In this document: piece by piece, positions 1-12,985 of the stretch
Numbering within the stretch: the first letter of the stretch is position 1
How the letters are laid out: each line of letters begins with the position of its first letter
Assembly: GCA_005885515.1 (NCBI GenBank)
Contig: VAWK01000047.1
Coordinates: forward strand, 1 to 40,421
Length of the DNA: 40,421 nucleotides
Source of the DNA: Actinomycetota bacterium
GTDB taxonomy: Bacteria > Actinomycetota > Thermoleophilia > Solirubrobacterales > Solirubrobacteraceae
Direction of reading: 5' to 3'
Notes under the pieces: model-generated
The model's input: the letters and a program-made list of their open reading frames with translations, nothing else
What the model was told of the DNA's origin: nothing
The model's database searches: none
Translations under genes and position numbers: made by a program

Positions 1-568
<568 letters not shown>

Positions 569-595
569 CGGCGCCACGCGGCAATAACGAAGACA

Positions 596-629
596 GGCGG
601 CGGGCCGATAGGCCCGCCGCCTTTTGTTT
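596..629 (+). terminator. Rho-independent terminator of the collagen-like gene
   Basis: A perfect 11-bp stem (GGCGGCGGGCC / GGCCCGCCGCC) with a GATA loop is followed by TTTTGTTT. It lies 28 bp after the collagen-like stop codon. It may also stop minus-strand readthrough from xerD, but the T-tract is on the plus strand only. Confidence 0.92.
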
Positions 630-763
630 ACGGTTTGATTGCATGAGAGCCGGCTCCCGATCCTCGACGGATTTCCTAACGGCCGTCCGCTCGCAGCCAG
701 GCCGAGCCGGCGTCGGACCCGCCGCGCCCGGCGCCGGCCCGGGACGGCGCGAGCTGGTGTGTC

Positions 764-1815
764 TCAGCCCATCGCGCGCGGATGCGCGCTGAAGTACGCG
801 TCCTTCAGGCGCTCCGCCGACAGCTGCGTGTACAGCTGCGTGGTTGCCAGATCCGCATGCCCGAGCATCTCCTGCAGCGAGCGCAGGTCACAGCCGCCGG
901 CCAGCAGGTGGGTAGCGAAGGAGTGGCGCAGCGTGTGCGGGCTCATCCGCTTCTCCAGTCCGCATGGCCTTGCACGATCTTGTACAGCCCTTGGCGCGTC
1001 AGCGGGGCGCCCCGGTGGTTGACGAACAGCGCGCTCTGCTGTCGCGCCCCTACCAGCGCAGGGCGGCCGCGGCCGCAGTAGGCGCGTAACGCCGCCACGG
1101 CCTGCCGCCCGATCGGCACCAGCCGCTCCTTCGATCCCTTGCCGCGCGCACGCAGCATCCCCTCCTGCAGATCCACATCGGAGACCTGCAAGCCGATCGC
1201 CTCCGACACGCGCAGGCCGCACGCATACAGAACCTCCAGCAGCGCCCGGTCGCGCAAGCTTCGCGGCTCGCCGCCTTTCGGCTCGCTCAACAGCCGCGCG
1301 ACCTCGTGGCGCGAGAGCACCCGCGGGAGCCGCTGGCTCTTGCGCGGGCCGCGCAGGTCGGCGGTGGGATCGTGTCCGACGAGCTCCTCGCGGCGCAGAT
1401 GGCGGTAGAACGAGCGCAGGCACGCCACCTTTCGCCCGAGCGTGGCCGCCGCCGCGGGAGCGCGGACTTCCGCGGCTGCGCTCGGATCGTCGGCGGTCGA
1501 GCCCGTGGCCGCAGCCGGCGCGCCGGCGCCGGTGCCGGCGAGCTCGGAGATGAAGGCCGTCAGGTCGCCATGCTGGGCTTCCTGCGCGCCGATCCCCCGC
1601 CGCTCCAGGAAGGCCCCGAACTGCAGCAGGTCGGAGCGGTAGGCCTCGAGCGTGTTGCGCGACAGGCCCCGCTCGAGCTCCAGGTAGGCCAGGAAGTCGA
1701 GCATCAGCTCCTCGATCCCGGCCTGCTCGGCGATGGCAGCGGTGTGCGTAAAGCCCATGGCTTGGTCCTTCGCCTCGGGCATGCGGGCTCCTTGGCGCTG
1801 CAACGCGGCGTCCAT
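764..1815 (-). pseudogene. xerD: Tyrosine recombinase XerC/XerD, frame-disrupted
   Basis: Site-specific tyrosine recombinase of the chromosome-dimer-resolution type. The N-terminal SAM-like domain and most of the catalytic domain are read from ATG 1815 to a stop at 943; they include the catalytic Arg (ACGLRVSE) and Lys (GKGSKERLV). The C-terminus ([12 protein letters not shown] and [13 protein letters not shown], with catalytic His, Arg, His and Tyr) is in a different frame ending at 764. The frames change near 955-963, after YKIVQGHA and before GLEKRMSPH. Against XerD of E. coli and B. subtilis about three residues plus one base are missing here, so a ~10-bp deletion fits better than a single miscall. 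All six catalytic residues survive if the frames are joined. Alternative starts are ATG 1782 and 1758. The gene is last in the tlyA-to-xerD order, and a toxin-antitoxin pair starts divergently 57 bp away. Confidence 0.85.
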
Positions 1816-1834
1816 CCCCTTGCGTCCGCTTACG

Positions 1835-1864
1835 TTGTAAGTTTTGTGTGTCAGTAGCTAGACT
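1835..1864 (+). promoter_or_regulatory. Candidate promoter of the toxin-antitoxin pair (leaderless)
   Basis: TTGTAA (1835-1840) and TAGACT (1859-1864) are separated by 18 bp. A start about 7 bp after the -10 falls on or next to ATG 1872, so the mRNA would be leaderless, which is common in Actinobacteria. The region is visibly AT-richer than its surroundings. No Shine-Dalgarno precedes ATG 1872, in keeping with this. Confidence 0.45.
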
Positions 1865-1871
1865 TAATCCC

Positions 1872-2303
1872 ATGCCCCGTCGTACAGCTCGCAAGGCCGA
1901 GCCATTCAGCGTTCGCTTCACGTTGCCCACCGACCGTGTGGTCCAAGAGGAGGCCCGCCGAACCCGACGCTCCAAGAGCGCTGTGGTCGAGGCGCTGGCC
2001 GAGGAGGCCGTGCGCACGCGACGCTTCGCGGGCATCGGATTCCGTGGGGAGGACGCCGCGCGCCGGCCATGGGTGATCGGCTCTGGCCTGGATGTCTGGG
2101 AGATCGTGCAGATGCTCGAGGACTTCGGCTCCCACGAGCGACTTCTAGAGGCAACGCAGTTGACGGAGCCTCAGCTGCATCTGGCGATCGCTTACCGCGA
2201 CAGCTACCCCGACGAGATCGCCGAGGCCGTCGCACAGAACCGCCGTTCAGCCGAGCAGTGGCGCGCGCTGTACCCCTTCGTCCAGCTCGCGGCGGCACCG
2301 TAG
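1872..2303 (+). CDS. Antitoxin: ribbon-helix-helix plus DUF433-like domain
   Basis: A 143-residue protein. Residues ~10-50 ([19 protein letters not shown] and following) resemble a ribbon-helix-helix DNA-binding domain. Residues ~63-125 ([20 protein letters not shown] and following) resemble DUF433, a family of VapB-like antitoxins. A DUF5615 PIN-like gene starts 6 bp after its stop, the typical antitoxin-first order. The expected role is to neutralise the toxin and autorepress the promoter. ATG 1872 is preferred because the promoter points to a leaderless start there; a GTG at 1848 would add eight residues. The pair lies opposite to the flanking minus-strand genes and interrupts a conserved operon between NUDIX and xerD, suggesting later insertion. 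Confidence 0.75.
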   Translation: MPRRTARKAEPFSVRFTLPTDRVVQEEARRTRRSKSAVVEALAEEAVRTRRFAGIGFRGEDAARRPWVIGSGLDVWEIVQMLEDFGSHERLLEATQLTEPQLHLAIAYRDSYPDEIAEAVAQNRRSAEQWRALYPFVQLAAAP

Positions 2304-2309
2304 CGACGC

Positions 2310-2660
2310 TTGCGACTGCTGCTCGATGCCAACCTGTCTCCGCGGGGCGTCGCCGTCAAGCTGCGCGCGTCAGGCCACGACGTGCTCGCGCTCGCCGAGG
2401 CCCCGGCGTTGGAGGGACTCTCCGACCCGCAGGTCCTCGAACTCGCCACAGCCGAGGAGCGCGTGCTGGTCACGCGCAACAGCCGCGACTTTGCGCCGCT
2501 GGCGCGCGAGTGGGCGGAAGCCCAGCGACCGCACGCCGGCCTGATCCTCATCTGGACACTCGACCACAGCCGGTTCGCGGAGATCGTCGTCGGTATCGAG
2601 CGCTACCTCGAACGCTGGCCATCCCAGAAGCAATGGCGCGGCCTCACGGTCGCGTTCTGA
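2310..2660 (+). CDS. DUF5615 PIN-like toxin
   Basis: A 116-residue protein beginning MRLLLDANLSP, with early acidic Asp6, followed by a GHDVLALAE segment and VLVTRNSRDF. This is the layout of DUF5615/Mut7-C-like PIN-fold proteins, which are paired with DUF433 antitoxins. The family is predicted to cleave RNA, but few members have been tested. The start is TTG, 6 bp after the antitoxin stop, so translational coupling is likely. It ends 5 bp before the convergent NUDIX stop at 2666, leaving no room for a terminator. Confidence 0.75.
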   Translation: MRLLLDANLSPRGVAVKLRASGHDVLALAEAPALEGLSDPQVLELATAEERVLVTRNSRDFAPLAREWAEAQRPHAGLILIWTLDHSRFAEIVVGIERYLERWPSQKQWRGLTVAF

Positions 2661-2665
2661 GCCGC

Positions 2666-3202
2666 TCAGCCCCCGCGGCTCAGGCGCCGCTGAAGCCACA
2701 GCAACCCGATCACGGTCTTGGCGTCGCCGCTCTCCTCGATCGCGCGGTCAAGCTGCGCCAACGGCCAGGCGACGATCTCGATCCGCTCGTTCTCCTCGCT
2801 TCGGGCGCTCTGCGCGTGCAGGTCCGTGGCACAGAACAGGTACACGCGCTCATCGGTGAAGCCCGGGCTCGAGTAGTAGCTGAGGATCGGCTGCCAGCTG
2901 CGCGCGCCCCGTCCGATCTCCTCCGCGAGCTCCCTGCGGGCGGCGGCCTCTGGACTCTCGCCGTCGACGTCGAGGCGCCCGGCGGGAATCTCAAGCAGGC
3001 CCTCCGCCGCCACCGCCTCGCGGGGCTGGCGAACGAGCCACACGACCTCGTCATCGTGCGCCACGGTCCCCACCGCACCGCGGTGCCGCACGACCTCGCG
3101 GGTGACCACCTCGCCGTCCGCGTGGCGGAAGCGCTCCACGCGCACGTCCACCAGGCGCCCCGCATACACGCTCTCACCGCCGAGCGACTGCATCATCCTC
3201 AT
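2666..3202 (-). CDS. NUDIX hydrolase, ADP-ribose pyrophosphatase type
   Basis: A ~178-residue NUDIX protein. The Nudix box reads ESPEAAARRELAEEIG, with the RExxEExG metal-binding core intact, preceded by LEIPAGRLDVDG as in ADP-ribose pyrophosphatases. It probably hydrolyses ADP-ribose or a related nucleoside diphosphate derivative using Mg2+ in the cytoplasm. The NUDIX gene next to pyrG is conserved in actinobacteria (Rv1700 position). Starts at 3202, 3196 and 3193 are all possible and no Shine-Dalgarno decides; each overlaps the 3' end of the DUF3866 gene (stop 3174), indicating co-transcription. Confidence 0.88.
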   Translation of the reverse strand: MRMMQSLGGESVYAGRLVDVRVERFRHADGEVVTREVVRHRGAVGTVAHDDEVVWLVRQPREAVAAEGLLEIPAGRLDVDGESPEAAARRELAEEIGRGARSWQPILSYYSSPGFTDERVYLFCATDLHAQSARSEENERIEIVAWPLAQLDRAIEESGDAKTVIGLLWLQRRLSRGG

Positions 3203-4262
3203 CCGCGGCGGCCCGCGCGGCTTCCTGCGCGAGGACCGCGCCGCCTGCCAGCGCGGCCTCGAAGAACAGTGGATCCTCATCGATGCCGCGGCCCATCGTC
3301 TCGGCCGCCAGCCCGGACTCGGCAAAGCCCTCCAGGTCGACCGCCGCGCGGCGCCAGTCGTGCTGCGCGCGCCCCGCTGCGGGCAGCTCGAGATCCGGCC
3401 GCGCGCGATCCGTTGGCGCCGGCAGCGCCACCGTCACCGGCGCCAGCAGCAGCTCGAGCACGGTGCGAGTGTGATGGGAGATACCGCGATGCCTGGCGCG
3501 ATCGTCGCCGCTTGACATCCGCGCGACCAAAACCGTGGGGCAGCCCAGGGCCAGGGCGGCGTGGGCGGAGTCGAGCGCGTACATGCCGCCGTGGCCGAGC
3601 GTGGAGCTCGAGCCCACGATCCCCGGCCCGGGGCCGCACACCGCGGCATCCCAGCCCAGGCGCCGCAGGCCGTGGTGCAGCGCGCCGATCGCCGTGATCG
3701 CCTCGCCCTCGCCGCCAAACGCCGCTCCGGCGCTCAGATGACACGCCAGAACGGCGCGCCTGCGCAGCTCGGCGGCCGTGCGCGAGTGCCCCGCCGGCAG
3801 CGCTCCTCCGGCGGTCTGCACATAGCCGAGCCGGCGCCCCGGCGCCGCCTGGGCGAACGCCCACGCCACCGCTGCGAGCTGGCCGTGCAGCGCCAGCACG
3901 GCCACCGGCCGGCTCACGGGCAGACGCAGCTGCTCCTCCTCGACCGGTTCTACGGTGTGCTGAAGGCTCGTGTAGTTGAGCTTCACCACGTTCGCCTCCT
4001 CCCCCCCGCCCTCGCCCCGCAGCCCCCGGGTGAGGTTCACGTGCACGATGTCAAAGCCCCCGGAGCCGAGCCCCAGGTCGAGGGCCTGGACGTTGACGAT
4101 CAGCTCGTCTCCCACCTCGGCGCGGCCGAGGAGGGCGAGATCGGCGATCGCCGCGCGCGGCGGCGCCGGCTCGCCGGCGAGCTCGATCACCAGCTGCTGC
4201 TCGGCCGCGGCGGCGCTTGCGTCCTTCACCTCGCGCACGACCGCGCGGCGGAGCTTCAGCAT
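3174..4262 (-). CDS. DUF3866 family protein
   Basis: A 362-residue protein matching DUF3866, an actinobacterial family of unknown function found near pyrG and NUDIX genes. Recognisable segments are NYTSLQHTVEPVEE near the N-terminus, [20 protein letters not shown] in the middle, a Gly-rich GPGPGIVGSSSTLGHGGM segment and ISHHTRTVLELLLAPV later. There is no signal peptide or membrane helix, so it should be cytoplasmic. I cannot assign an activity. It starts 11 bp after the M20 peptidase stop and overlaps the NUDIX start, so it belongs to the same operon. Confidence 0.8.
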   Translation of the reverse strand: MLKLRRAVVREVKDASAAAAEQQLVIELAGEPAPPRAAIADLALLGRAEVGDELIVNVQALDLGLGSGGFDIVHVNLTRGLRGEGGGEEANVVKLNYTSLQHTVEPVEEEQLRLPVSRPVAVLALHGQLAAVAWAFAQAAPGRRLGYVQTAGGALPAGHSRTAAELRRRAVLACHLSAGAAFGGEGEAITAIGALHHGLRRLGWDAAVCGPGPGIVGSSSTLGHGGMYALDSAHAALALGCPTVLVARMSSGDDRARHRGISHHTRTVLELLLAPVTVALPAPTDRARPDLELPAAGRAQHDWRRAAVDLEGFAESGLAAETMGRGIDEDPLFFEAALAGGAVLAQEAARAAADEDDAVARR

Positions 4263-4273
4263 CTCCCGTCACG

Positions 4274-8015
<3,742 letters not shown>

Positions 8016-8046
8016 GGGGGCAAGCTATCGCCGCAAGCGGATGGGC

Positions 8047-8955
8047 TCAGGCGTGTCCCGAGGCCGCCGCCACCGCCGGCAGCAGCGAGTTTGCCGTGCC
8101 CTTCACGCCATAGGAGCCGCGCGCGCCGGCGAGCGCGTAGGCGAGCGCCGCCCGCCCGGCGGTCGCGTCGAGGTCGTCCACGCTCGAGATCCCCTGGCCC
8201 TGGTACCACGGCACCTGAGAGGGTTCGGTGCCGGTTTGCTCCACGCCGACGATCGGCACGCCGATGTCCGACACGCCGCGTACCAGGCCGGACTCGAGCG
8301 CGTTGGCGCTCTGCGCCGCTTCGGGAACCATCCCGGCCGGCTCCGCGCGCACGACGGCGAGCCCTTCGAGCTTGCCCAGCTGGCCGTCGAAGGCGCTCAG
8401 CAGGTGGGAGCTCGCGCGGCTCAGCAGCTCGTGGCCGATCGCCTGGCCGCCGCTGACCAGCTGCTTGCCGGCGAGCGCCCCGAAGCGCTCGACGAGCTGG
8501 GCCCCGGCCGCGCCCGACGTGGCGGGTTCGCCGAGCGCCGCAAAGCGCGTACCGGCCGCATCGCGTGCCAGGCCGGCCAGATCCAGCGGCTCGCGCACCG
8601 CCACCACCGTGGTCACGTCCCCGCCGGCCTGCGAGACCGCGTCGCGCACGAGGCCATCGAGCCGATCGGATGCGTTTCCCAGGAACAGCAGGCCGATGGA
8701 GCGCCCGCGCAGCAGGCCGTGAACGGCGATCGGGTAGAGGTCGTTCGCGAACGCTTCCTCGGCGCTGAGCTGCGCCCGCAGCTGGCCCGTCTGGCGCTGC
8801 GCGGCACCGACTTCGGCGCTGAGGTCGCGCACGATCCCGCTCTTGGCCGAGGAGACGAGGTTGGAGTCTCCGATCGCCACGCCGATCACGATGCCGACGG
8901 CCAGCGCGAGCAGCACGGCCGCGAGCGAGAGCGCGTGGTAGCGATAGTCGAACAC
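8047..8955 (-). CDS. mctB: MctB/SteB family membrane-anchored protein
   Basis: A 302-residue protein. The N-terminus MFDYRYHALSLAAVLLALAV has the characteristic (I/F)DxRYH motif followed by one transmembrane helix, then a coiled-coil-prone stretch (residues ~40-68) and an extracytoplasmic domain. The family includes mycobacterial MctB (Rv1698, linked to copper homeostasis) and corynebacterial SteB, which works with SteA to control cell-wall hydrolysis during division. steA lies 24 bp upstream in the same orientation, so the division role is at least as likely as the copper role. No Cys or His cluster that would bind copper is evident. Confidence 0.82.
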   Translation of the reverse strand: MFDYRYHALSLAAVLLALAVGIVIGVAIGDSNLVSSAKSGIVRDLSAEVGAAQRQTGQLRAQLSAEEAFANDLYPIAVHGLLRGRSIGLLFLGNASDRLDGLVRDAVSQAGGDVTTVVAVREPLDLAGLARDAAGTRFAALGEPATSGAAGAQLVERFGALAGKQLVSGGQAIGHELLSRASSHLLSAFDGQLGKLEGLAVVRAEPAGMVPEAAQSANALESGLVRGVSDIGVPIVGVEQTGTEPSQVPWYQGQGISSVDDLDATAGRAALAYALAGARGSYGVKGTANSLLPAVAAASGHA

Positions 8956-8979
8956 GGCCCCGCCGTCCGCTCGCCCCGG

Positions 8980-10218
8980 CTAGCCGCTCGAGCCCAGCAG
9001 CAGCTGCAGCTTCAGCCACACCAGGCTCACCACGTCCCGCAGCGCGGGCGTCAGCCACACGACCGCCACCAGCGCCACCAGGCCGGCCGCGATCACCGCC
9101 AGCAGCGGCGCGAGCCCCGGTCGGGGGCGGTAGAGGCGGCTCACCCCCTTGGCGTCGACGAGGATCTCCCCGATGCGCAGCCGCGTGAGGAAGGTCGAGG
9201 ACATGCCTTTGCGGTTGCGATCCAGGAACTCCACGAGGTTGAACTGGGAGCCCACCGAGACGATCAGGCGAGCGCCCTTCTCGGCCGCGATCAGCAGCGC
9301 CAGGTCCTGGCTCGTGCCCGGCGCCGGCACGACCTTGAACGGCACACCCATCTCCTCCAGACGGCCGCGACCCGGAGCGCCGCCGTTGGCGTAGGAGTGC
9401 ACGACCAGCTCCGCCCCGCACCTCAGCGACGCCTCGCCGGCCGAGTCCATGTCCCCCACGATCATGTCCGGAGCCAACCCCTCTTCCCGCAGCGCCTCGG
9501 CGCCGCCGTCGACCGCCACGATCACCGGACGCATGTCGCGGATGAACGGCCGCAGCGCGCGCAGGTCGCGCTGATGGCCGACCCCGCGCACCACCACCAG
9601 CGTGGAGCGATCGCGGAAGTCGGTCGCGAAGCGCGGCAGCTCGATCCTGCCCGCCAGCAGCTCGCGCTCCTCGCGCATGTGCTCCACCGTGTTGCGTGCG
9701 AAACGCTCGAGCGCCTCGCCGATCTCACGCCGCCTGGCCTCGGTTTCGGCGCGCACCCGATCCAGGTCCAGCACCTCCCCGCTTGCCAGCAGCTCGCCAT
9801 CGCGCAGCACCTGGCCCACGGTTGCCGCGCGCGCGCCCGAGCCAGCCGCGCCGAGCAGCGGGCCGGCGAGCGCCGCGCCGGCGAGCACCACGAGCGGGTC
9901 GCCGTCGGACAGGGTCTTGAACAGCGAGTCGTCGGGCAGGTCCACGAGCAGGATGCCCGCTTCGACGAGCAGCTGTGGCCCGAGGTTCGGGTACGTGCCA
10001 GACGAGGAGGCGCTGCAGTTGAGCACGGCCACGGCGCCGGCCGCGATCAGCTCCTCGGCCGAAACGCGATCGATGTCCAGGTGATCGACGAGCGCGATCT
10101 CACCGCGCGCCAGGCGTTTGACCAGTAGCTTCGTGCGCCGCCCCGCGCGTACCGGTCCCCGGACCGTGCGCGTCGTGGCGCTTTCCAGTCCGGGACGGAC
10201 CGTGCTCGCGGACGGCAC
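8980..10218 (-). CDS. steA: SteA-type cytokinesis protein (thiamine pyrophosphokinase-like fold)
   Basis: A 412-residue homologue of M. tuberculosis Rv1697/corynebacterial SteA. Shared landmarks are SGTYPNLGP, ARNTVEHM, RPFIRDMRPVIVAVDGGAEA, IVGDMDS, APGTSQDLALLIA and STFLTRLRIGEILVDAKGVS, then a C-terminal transmembrane helix (~residues 375-397). In corynebacteria SteA and SteB form a complex acting on peptidoglycan hydrolases at the division site. GTG 10218 is chosen because the resulting N-terminus (VRPGLE and following) aligns with the mycobacterial start; ATG 10281 and 10308 are alternatives. The 230 bp between it and recN (10219-10448) shows no other gene. Confidence 0.85.
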   Translation of the reverse strand: MPSASTVRPGLESATTRTVRGPVRAGRRTKLLVKRLARGEIALVDHLDIDRVSAEELIAAGAVAVLNCSASSSGTYPNLGPQLLVEAGILLVDLPDDSLFKTLSDGDPLVVLAGAALAGPLLGAAGSGARAATVGQVLRDGELLASGEVLDLDRVRAETEARRREIGEALERFARNTVEHMREERELLAGRIELPRFATDFRDRSTLVVVRGVGHQRDLRALRPFIRDMRPVIVAVDGGAEALREEGLAPDMIVGDMDSAGEASLRCGAELVVHSYANGGAPGRGRLEEMGVPFKVVPAPGTSQDLALLIAAEKGARLIVSVGSQFNLVEFLDRNRKGMSSTFLTRLRIGEILVDAKGVSRLYRPRPGLAPLLAVIAAGLVALVAVVWLTPALRDVVSLVWLKLQLLLGSSG

Positions 10219-10448
10219 GCCCCGGCCGTGCGGGAGCCGGGTTCCGCGAGGGCCAGGTGCCAGTCCCGCCCCGCGGACCATCTGCCCGCTGGGTCGCGTC
10301 GCAGCCATTGCCCCTGCGAAGGGTAACGTGCATGTGCCCGGAGCGCCATCGCCCCCGCAGCGGCAGGGCATGCCGGGCGGCAGCGCGGTCGCAGCGGAGC
10401 CGCGCCCGAACGGCTCGACGCCTGAAGCGGGAGCGCGCCCGGCCGCTC

Positions 10449-12200
10449 TCAGGCGGCGCGGCGCAGGTCGCGGGCGTGCCGGCGCGCCGCACCGTCGGCA
10501 GCGTCGGCGCCGAGCATGCGCACGAGCTCCGACACGACCTCGGGCTCGCCCAGCTCCACCACGCTGGCCCGGGTGGGGCTCGCCGAGGTGTCCTTGACGA
10601 TCGAGAAATGACGCTGCGCCAGCGATGCGATCTGGGGCAGGTGCGTGATGCACAGCAGCTGCCTGTGCCGGGCGAGCTCCTTCAGGCGCGCGCCTACGGC
10701 GCGCGCGGTGTGGCCGCCGATGCCGGCGTCCAGCTCGTCGAACGCCAGCGTCGAGCCCGAAGCGGGCCCCTCTGCAGCGGCGTCGCGCTCCCCCGCGCGG
10801 GACCCGCGTCGCCCGCGAGCGCTGCCGCGCCAGCCCGCGGTGGTGAGCGCCAGCATGATCCGCGAGAGCTCCCCGCCGGAGGCGATCTCGCGCACCGGGC
10901 CGGCCGGCACCCCCGGGTTGGGCGAGATCATGAACTCCACCGCGTCGCCCCCTCGAGGACCGGGCTCGCGCTGCGCCAGCGCGACCTCAAACGACGCCTC
11001 GCCCATGGCCAGCGAGGCCAGCTGCTCGCGCACCGCGCGCGCCAGGCGCGGCGCGGCAGCCTGGCGGGCCGCGCGCAGGGCGTCCACGTGCTCATCGAGC
11101 TCCGCCTGGGCGCGGGCCAGACGCTCGCTCGTCTTTGCCAGCTCGATCTCCGATCCGCGCAGCTGCTCCAGCCGCGCGCGCGACCGAGCGGCGTGGTCGG
11201 CCACTGCCTGAACGCTTCCGCCGTGCTTGCGCACCAGCCGCTCGATCAGCTCCAGGCGCTCCTCGATCGCCTCCAGCGTCATGCCGCCGGCGGCCGTCTC
11301 GCCACCAGAGCCCGCGCCCGAAATGCCCTCGCAGAAGTCGCGCAGCCCGGCGGCTACGTCCTGCGCGTCGATCGCCAGCGAGCGCAGGCGTTCGCCGAGC
11401 GCATCCAGAGCGGCATCGATGCCCACGAGCGCCTCGAGCCGCGCGGCGGCCGCCGCCAGCAGCGCCACGGCGCCCAGCGCCTCGGCGGAGTCGGGCGCGA
11501 GCGCCTCCGCCCCGGCCCCCGCGGCGGCACGGAGCGCATCCAGCCGGCGCAGGCGCTCGCGCGAGGCCACGAGCTGGGCGTGCTCGCGCTCATCCACGTG
11601 CACCGCGTCGATCTCGGCGAGCTCGTACTCGAGCAGCTCGAGGTCGCGCTCACGCTCGTGCGCCATGGCCTGCAGCGCCTCGAGCCCGGCCCGCAGCCGG
11701 GCGCAGTCGGCGTGCGCCCGCGCGCAGGCGCGCAGGCGCGATGCGTGATCGCCACCGCACATGCCGTCCAGCAGCTCAAGCTGCGCGGCCGAGATCGTTA
11801 GCCGTCGATGCTCGTGCTGGCCGTAGAAGCAGATCACCCCGCCCGCCAGCTGGCGCAGCTCCGCCAGCGTCACGCCGCGGCCGTTCACGTACGCCCGCGT
11901 GCGTCCGTCGGCGCCCACGCGGCGCGCAAGGATCACCTCGCTCGCGTCGGCGGGCAGACGCTCTCCCAGCCGCTCGCGCAGCGAGCCGGACAGGTCGAAC
12001 TGCCCCTCGACGTAGGCCTCCGCCAGCCCCGGACGCACGATCCCGCTGCGCGCGCGACCGCCGAGCAGCAGGTCGAGCGCGTGCGCGAGCACCGTCTTGC
12101 CGGCGCCGGTCTCGCCCGTGATCACGTTCAGGCCCGGCGCCAAGCGCAGCCTGGCCCGCTCGATCAGCAGGAGGTTCTCCACCGACAGCTCTTGCAGCAC
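10449..12200 (-). CDS. recN: DNA repair protein RecN
   Basis: A 583-residue SMC-like ATPase acting in double-strand-break repair. The Walker A motif is GETGAGKT (residues 29-36), followed by FYGQHEHRRL (typically GQHE in RecN), long coiled-coil arms (~150-380), the ABC signature ASGGELSRIMLAL and Walker B STLAFDELDAGIGG. Length fits the family (550-590). A ~25-residue Arg/Gly/Ala-rich insertion lies between the signature and Walker B. GTG 12200 is chosen because VLQELSVENLLLIE aligns with RecN N-termini; the open frame continues further upstream without similarity. The 272 bp to the divergent gene at 12473 must hold promoters for one or both, but none is clear. Confidence 0.95.
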   Translation of the reverse strand: MLQELSVENLLLIERARLRLAPGLNVITGETGAGKTVLAHALDLLLGGRARSGIVRPGLAEAYVEGQFDLSGSLRERLGERLPADASEVILARRVGADGRTRAYVNGRGVTLAELRQLAGGVICFYGQHEHRRLTISAAQLELLDGMCGGDHASRLRACARAHADCARLRAGLEALQAMAHERERDLELLEYELAEIDAVHVDEREHAQLVASRERLRRLDALRAAAGAGAEALAPDSAEALGAVALLAAAAARLEALVGIDAALDALGERLRSLAIDAQDVAAGLRDFCEGISGAGSGGETAAGGMTLEAIEERLELIERLVRKHGGSVQAVADHAARSRARLEQLRGSEIELAKTSERLARAQAELDEHVDALRAARQAAAPRLARAVREQLASLAMGEASFEVALAQREPGPRGGDAVEFMISPNPGVPAGPVREIASGGELSRIMLALTTAGWRGSARGRRGSRAGERDAAAEGPASGSTLAFDELDAGIGGHTARAVGARLKELARHRQLLCITHLPQIASLAQRHFSIVKDTSASPTRASVVELGEPEVVSELVRMLGADAADGAARRHARDLRRAA

Positions 12201-12472
12201 GCGGGCATCTGTAGCAGCGCCCGCCGACGGATCGCTCGGGCCGCGTGGCGCCTTCGGGCCGTCACGAGCCGGCGCGACGCGGGCTCGTCGCGCGTGCCGC
12301 CCGCATCGCCCGGCACCTCGATCCACTCGCCGCCCGCGCGCGTGCGCGCTCAGGTGTTGGGCTCAGATGACGATAACGGGCATAGTCTGTGCAAACCGAG
12401 CGGGATGGACCCCAAGGCATGGCCGCCAGCGACACGACCGACACGAGCTCACACCTGTCAAACGGAGAGCAG

Positions 12473-12964
12473 ATGGACTGCCTTTCCGCCTCGGAACTGG
12501 ACCACCGGATCCAGGAGGAGATCAACCGCGCCGAACGCCAGGGCACCCCGCTGTGCTGCCTGTTGGTGACGATCGGCAACGTCGAGGAGCTCTCGCGCGA
12601 GCACGGCGGCGAGCTCTCCGAGCGCGCGCTGGCCTATGTGGGCAGCGCCCTGCGGCGCCAGCTGCGCGACTTCGACCGCATCGGCAGGCCCAGCGACCGC
12701 GAGCTGCTGGTCGTGCTCCCGGGAGCGGACAGCCCGCGCGGGGAGGCGGTCGCCCGCCGCGTGCTCGAGCGGCTGCGGACGATCAAGATCGAAGCCGACG
12801 GCAAACGCCGGCCACTGCGCATATCGGTCGGCCTGGCGGCCTGGGGCGAGGGCGTAACCGCGGAGGATCTGATCGCGCAGACGCGGGCCGCGGCCCAGCG
12901 GGCCGCCGGCACCGATGTCGCCAGGGGGACGGCCGCCTCGCCGCCCGCCCTTGGGCGTCCTTGA
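12473..12964 (+). CDS. Degenerate GGDEF domain protein
   Basis: A 163-residue protein with the fold-level pattern of a diguanylate cyclase domain: LLVTIGNVEELSREHGG (equivalent to LDHFKxxND), LRRQLRDFDRIGR, LLVVLPG and RPLRISVGLAAW. The GG(D/E)EF active-site motif is replaced by PSDRE, so synthesis of c-di-GMP is unlikely. It may bind a nucleotide or act by protein contacts. ATG 12473 is chosen because GGAG lies 5 nt upstream (12464-12467); GTG 12389 is an upstream option without a good ribosome site. It is followed 21 bp later by a histidine kinase gene, so the two are probably co-transcribed and may act together. Confidence 0.75.
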   Translation: MDCLSASELDHRIQEEINRAERQGTPLCCLLVTIGNVEELSREHGGELSERALAYVGSALRRQLRDFDRIGRPSDRELLVVLPGADSPRGEAVARRVLERLRTIKIEADGKRRPLRISVGLAAWGEGVTAEDLIAQTRAAAQRAAGTDVARGTAASPPALGRP

Positions 12965-12985
12965 TCGGCTGCATAATCAGAGGCG

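Noticed and set aside
2069-3697. Long plus-strand open frame over the toxin, NUDIX and DUF3866 genes
   Set aside because: Arg/Pro/Ala-rich product without motifs, opposite to genes with clear family motifs; a typical shadow frame in high-GC DNA.
12201-12472. Clear divergent promoter between recN and the GGDEF gene
   Set aside because: TAGTCT and GATAAC hexamers occur, but no -35 at acceptable spacing.
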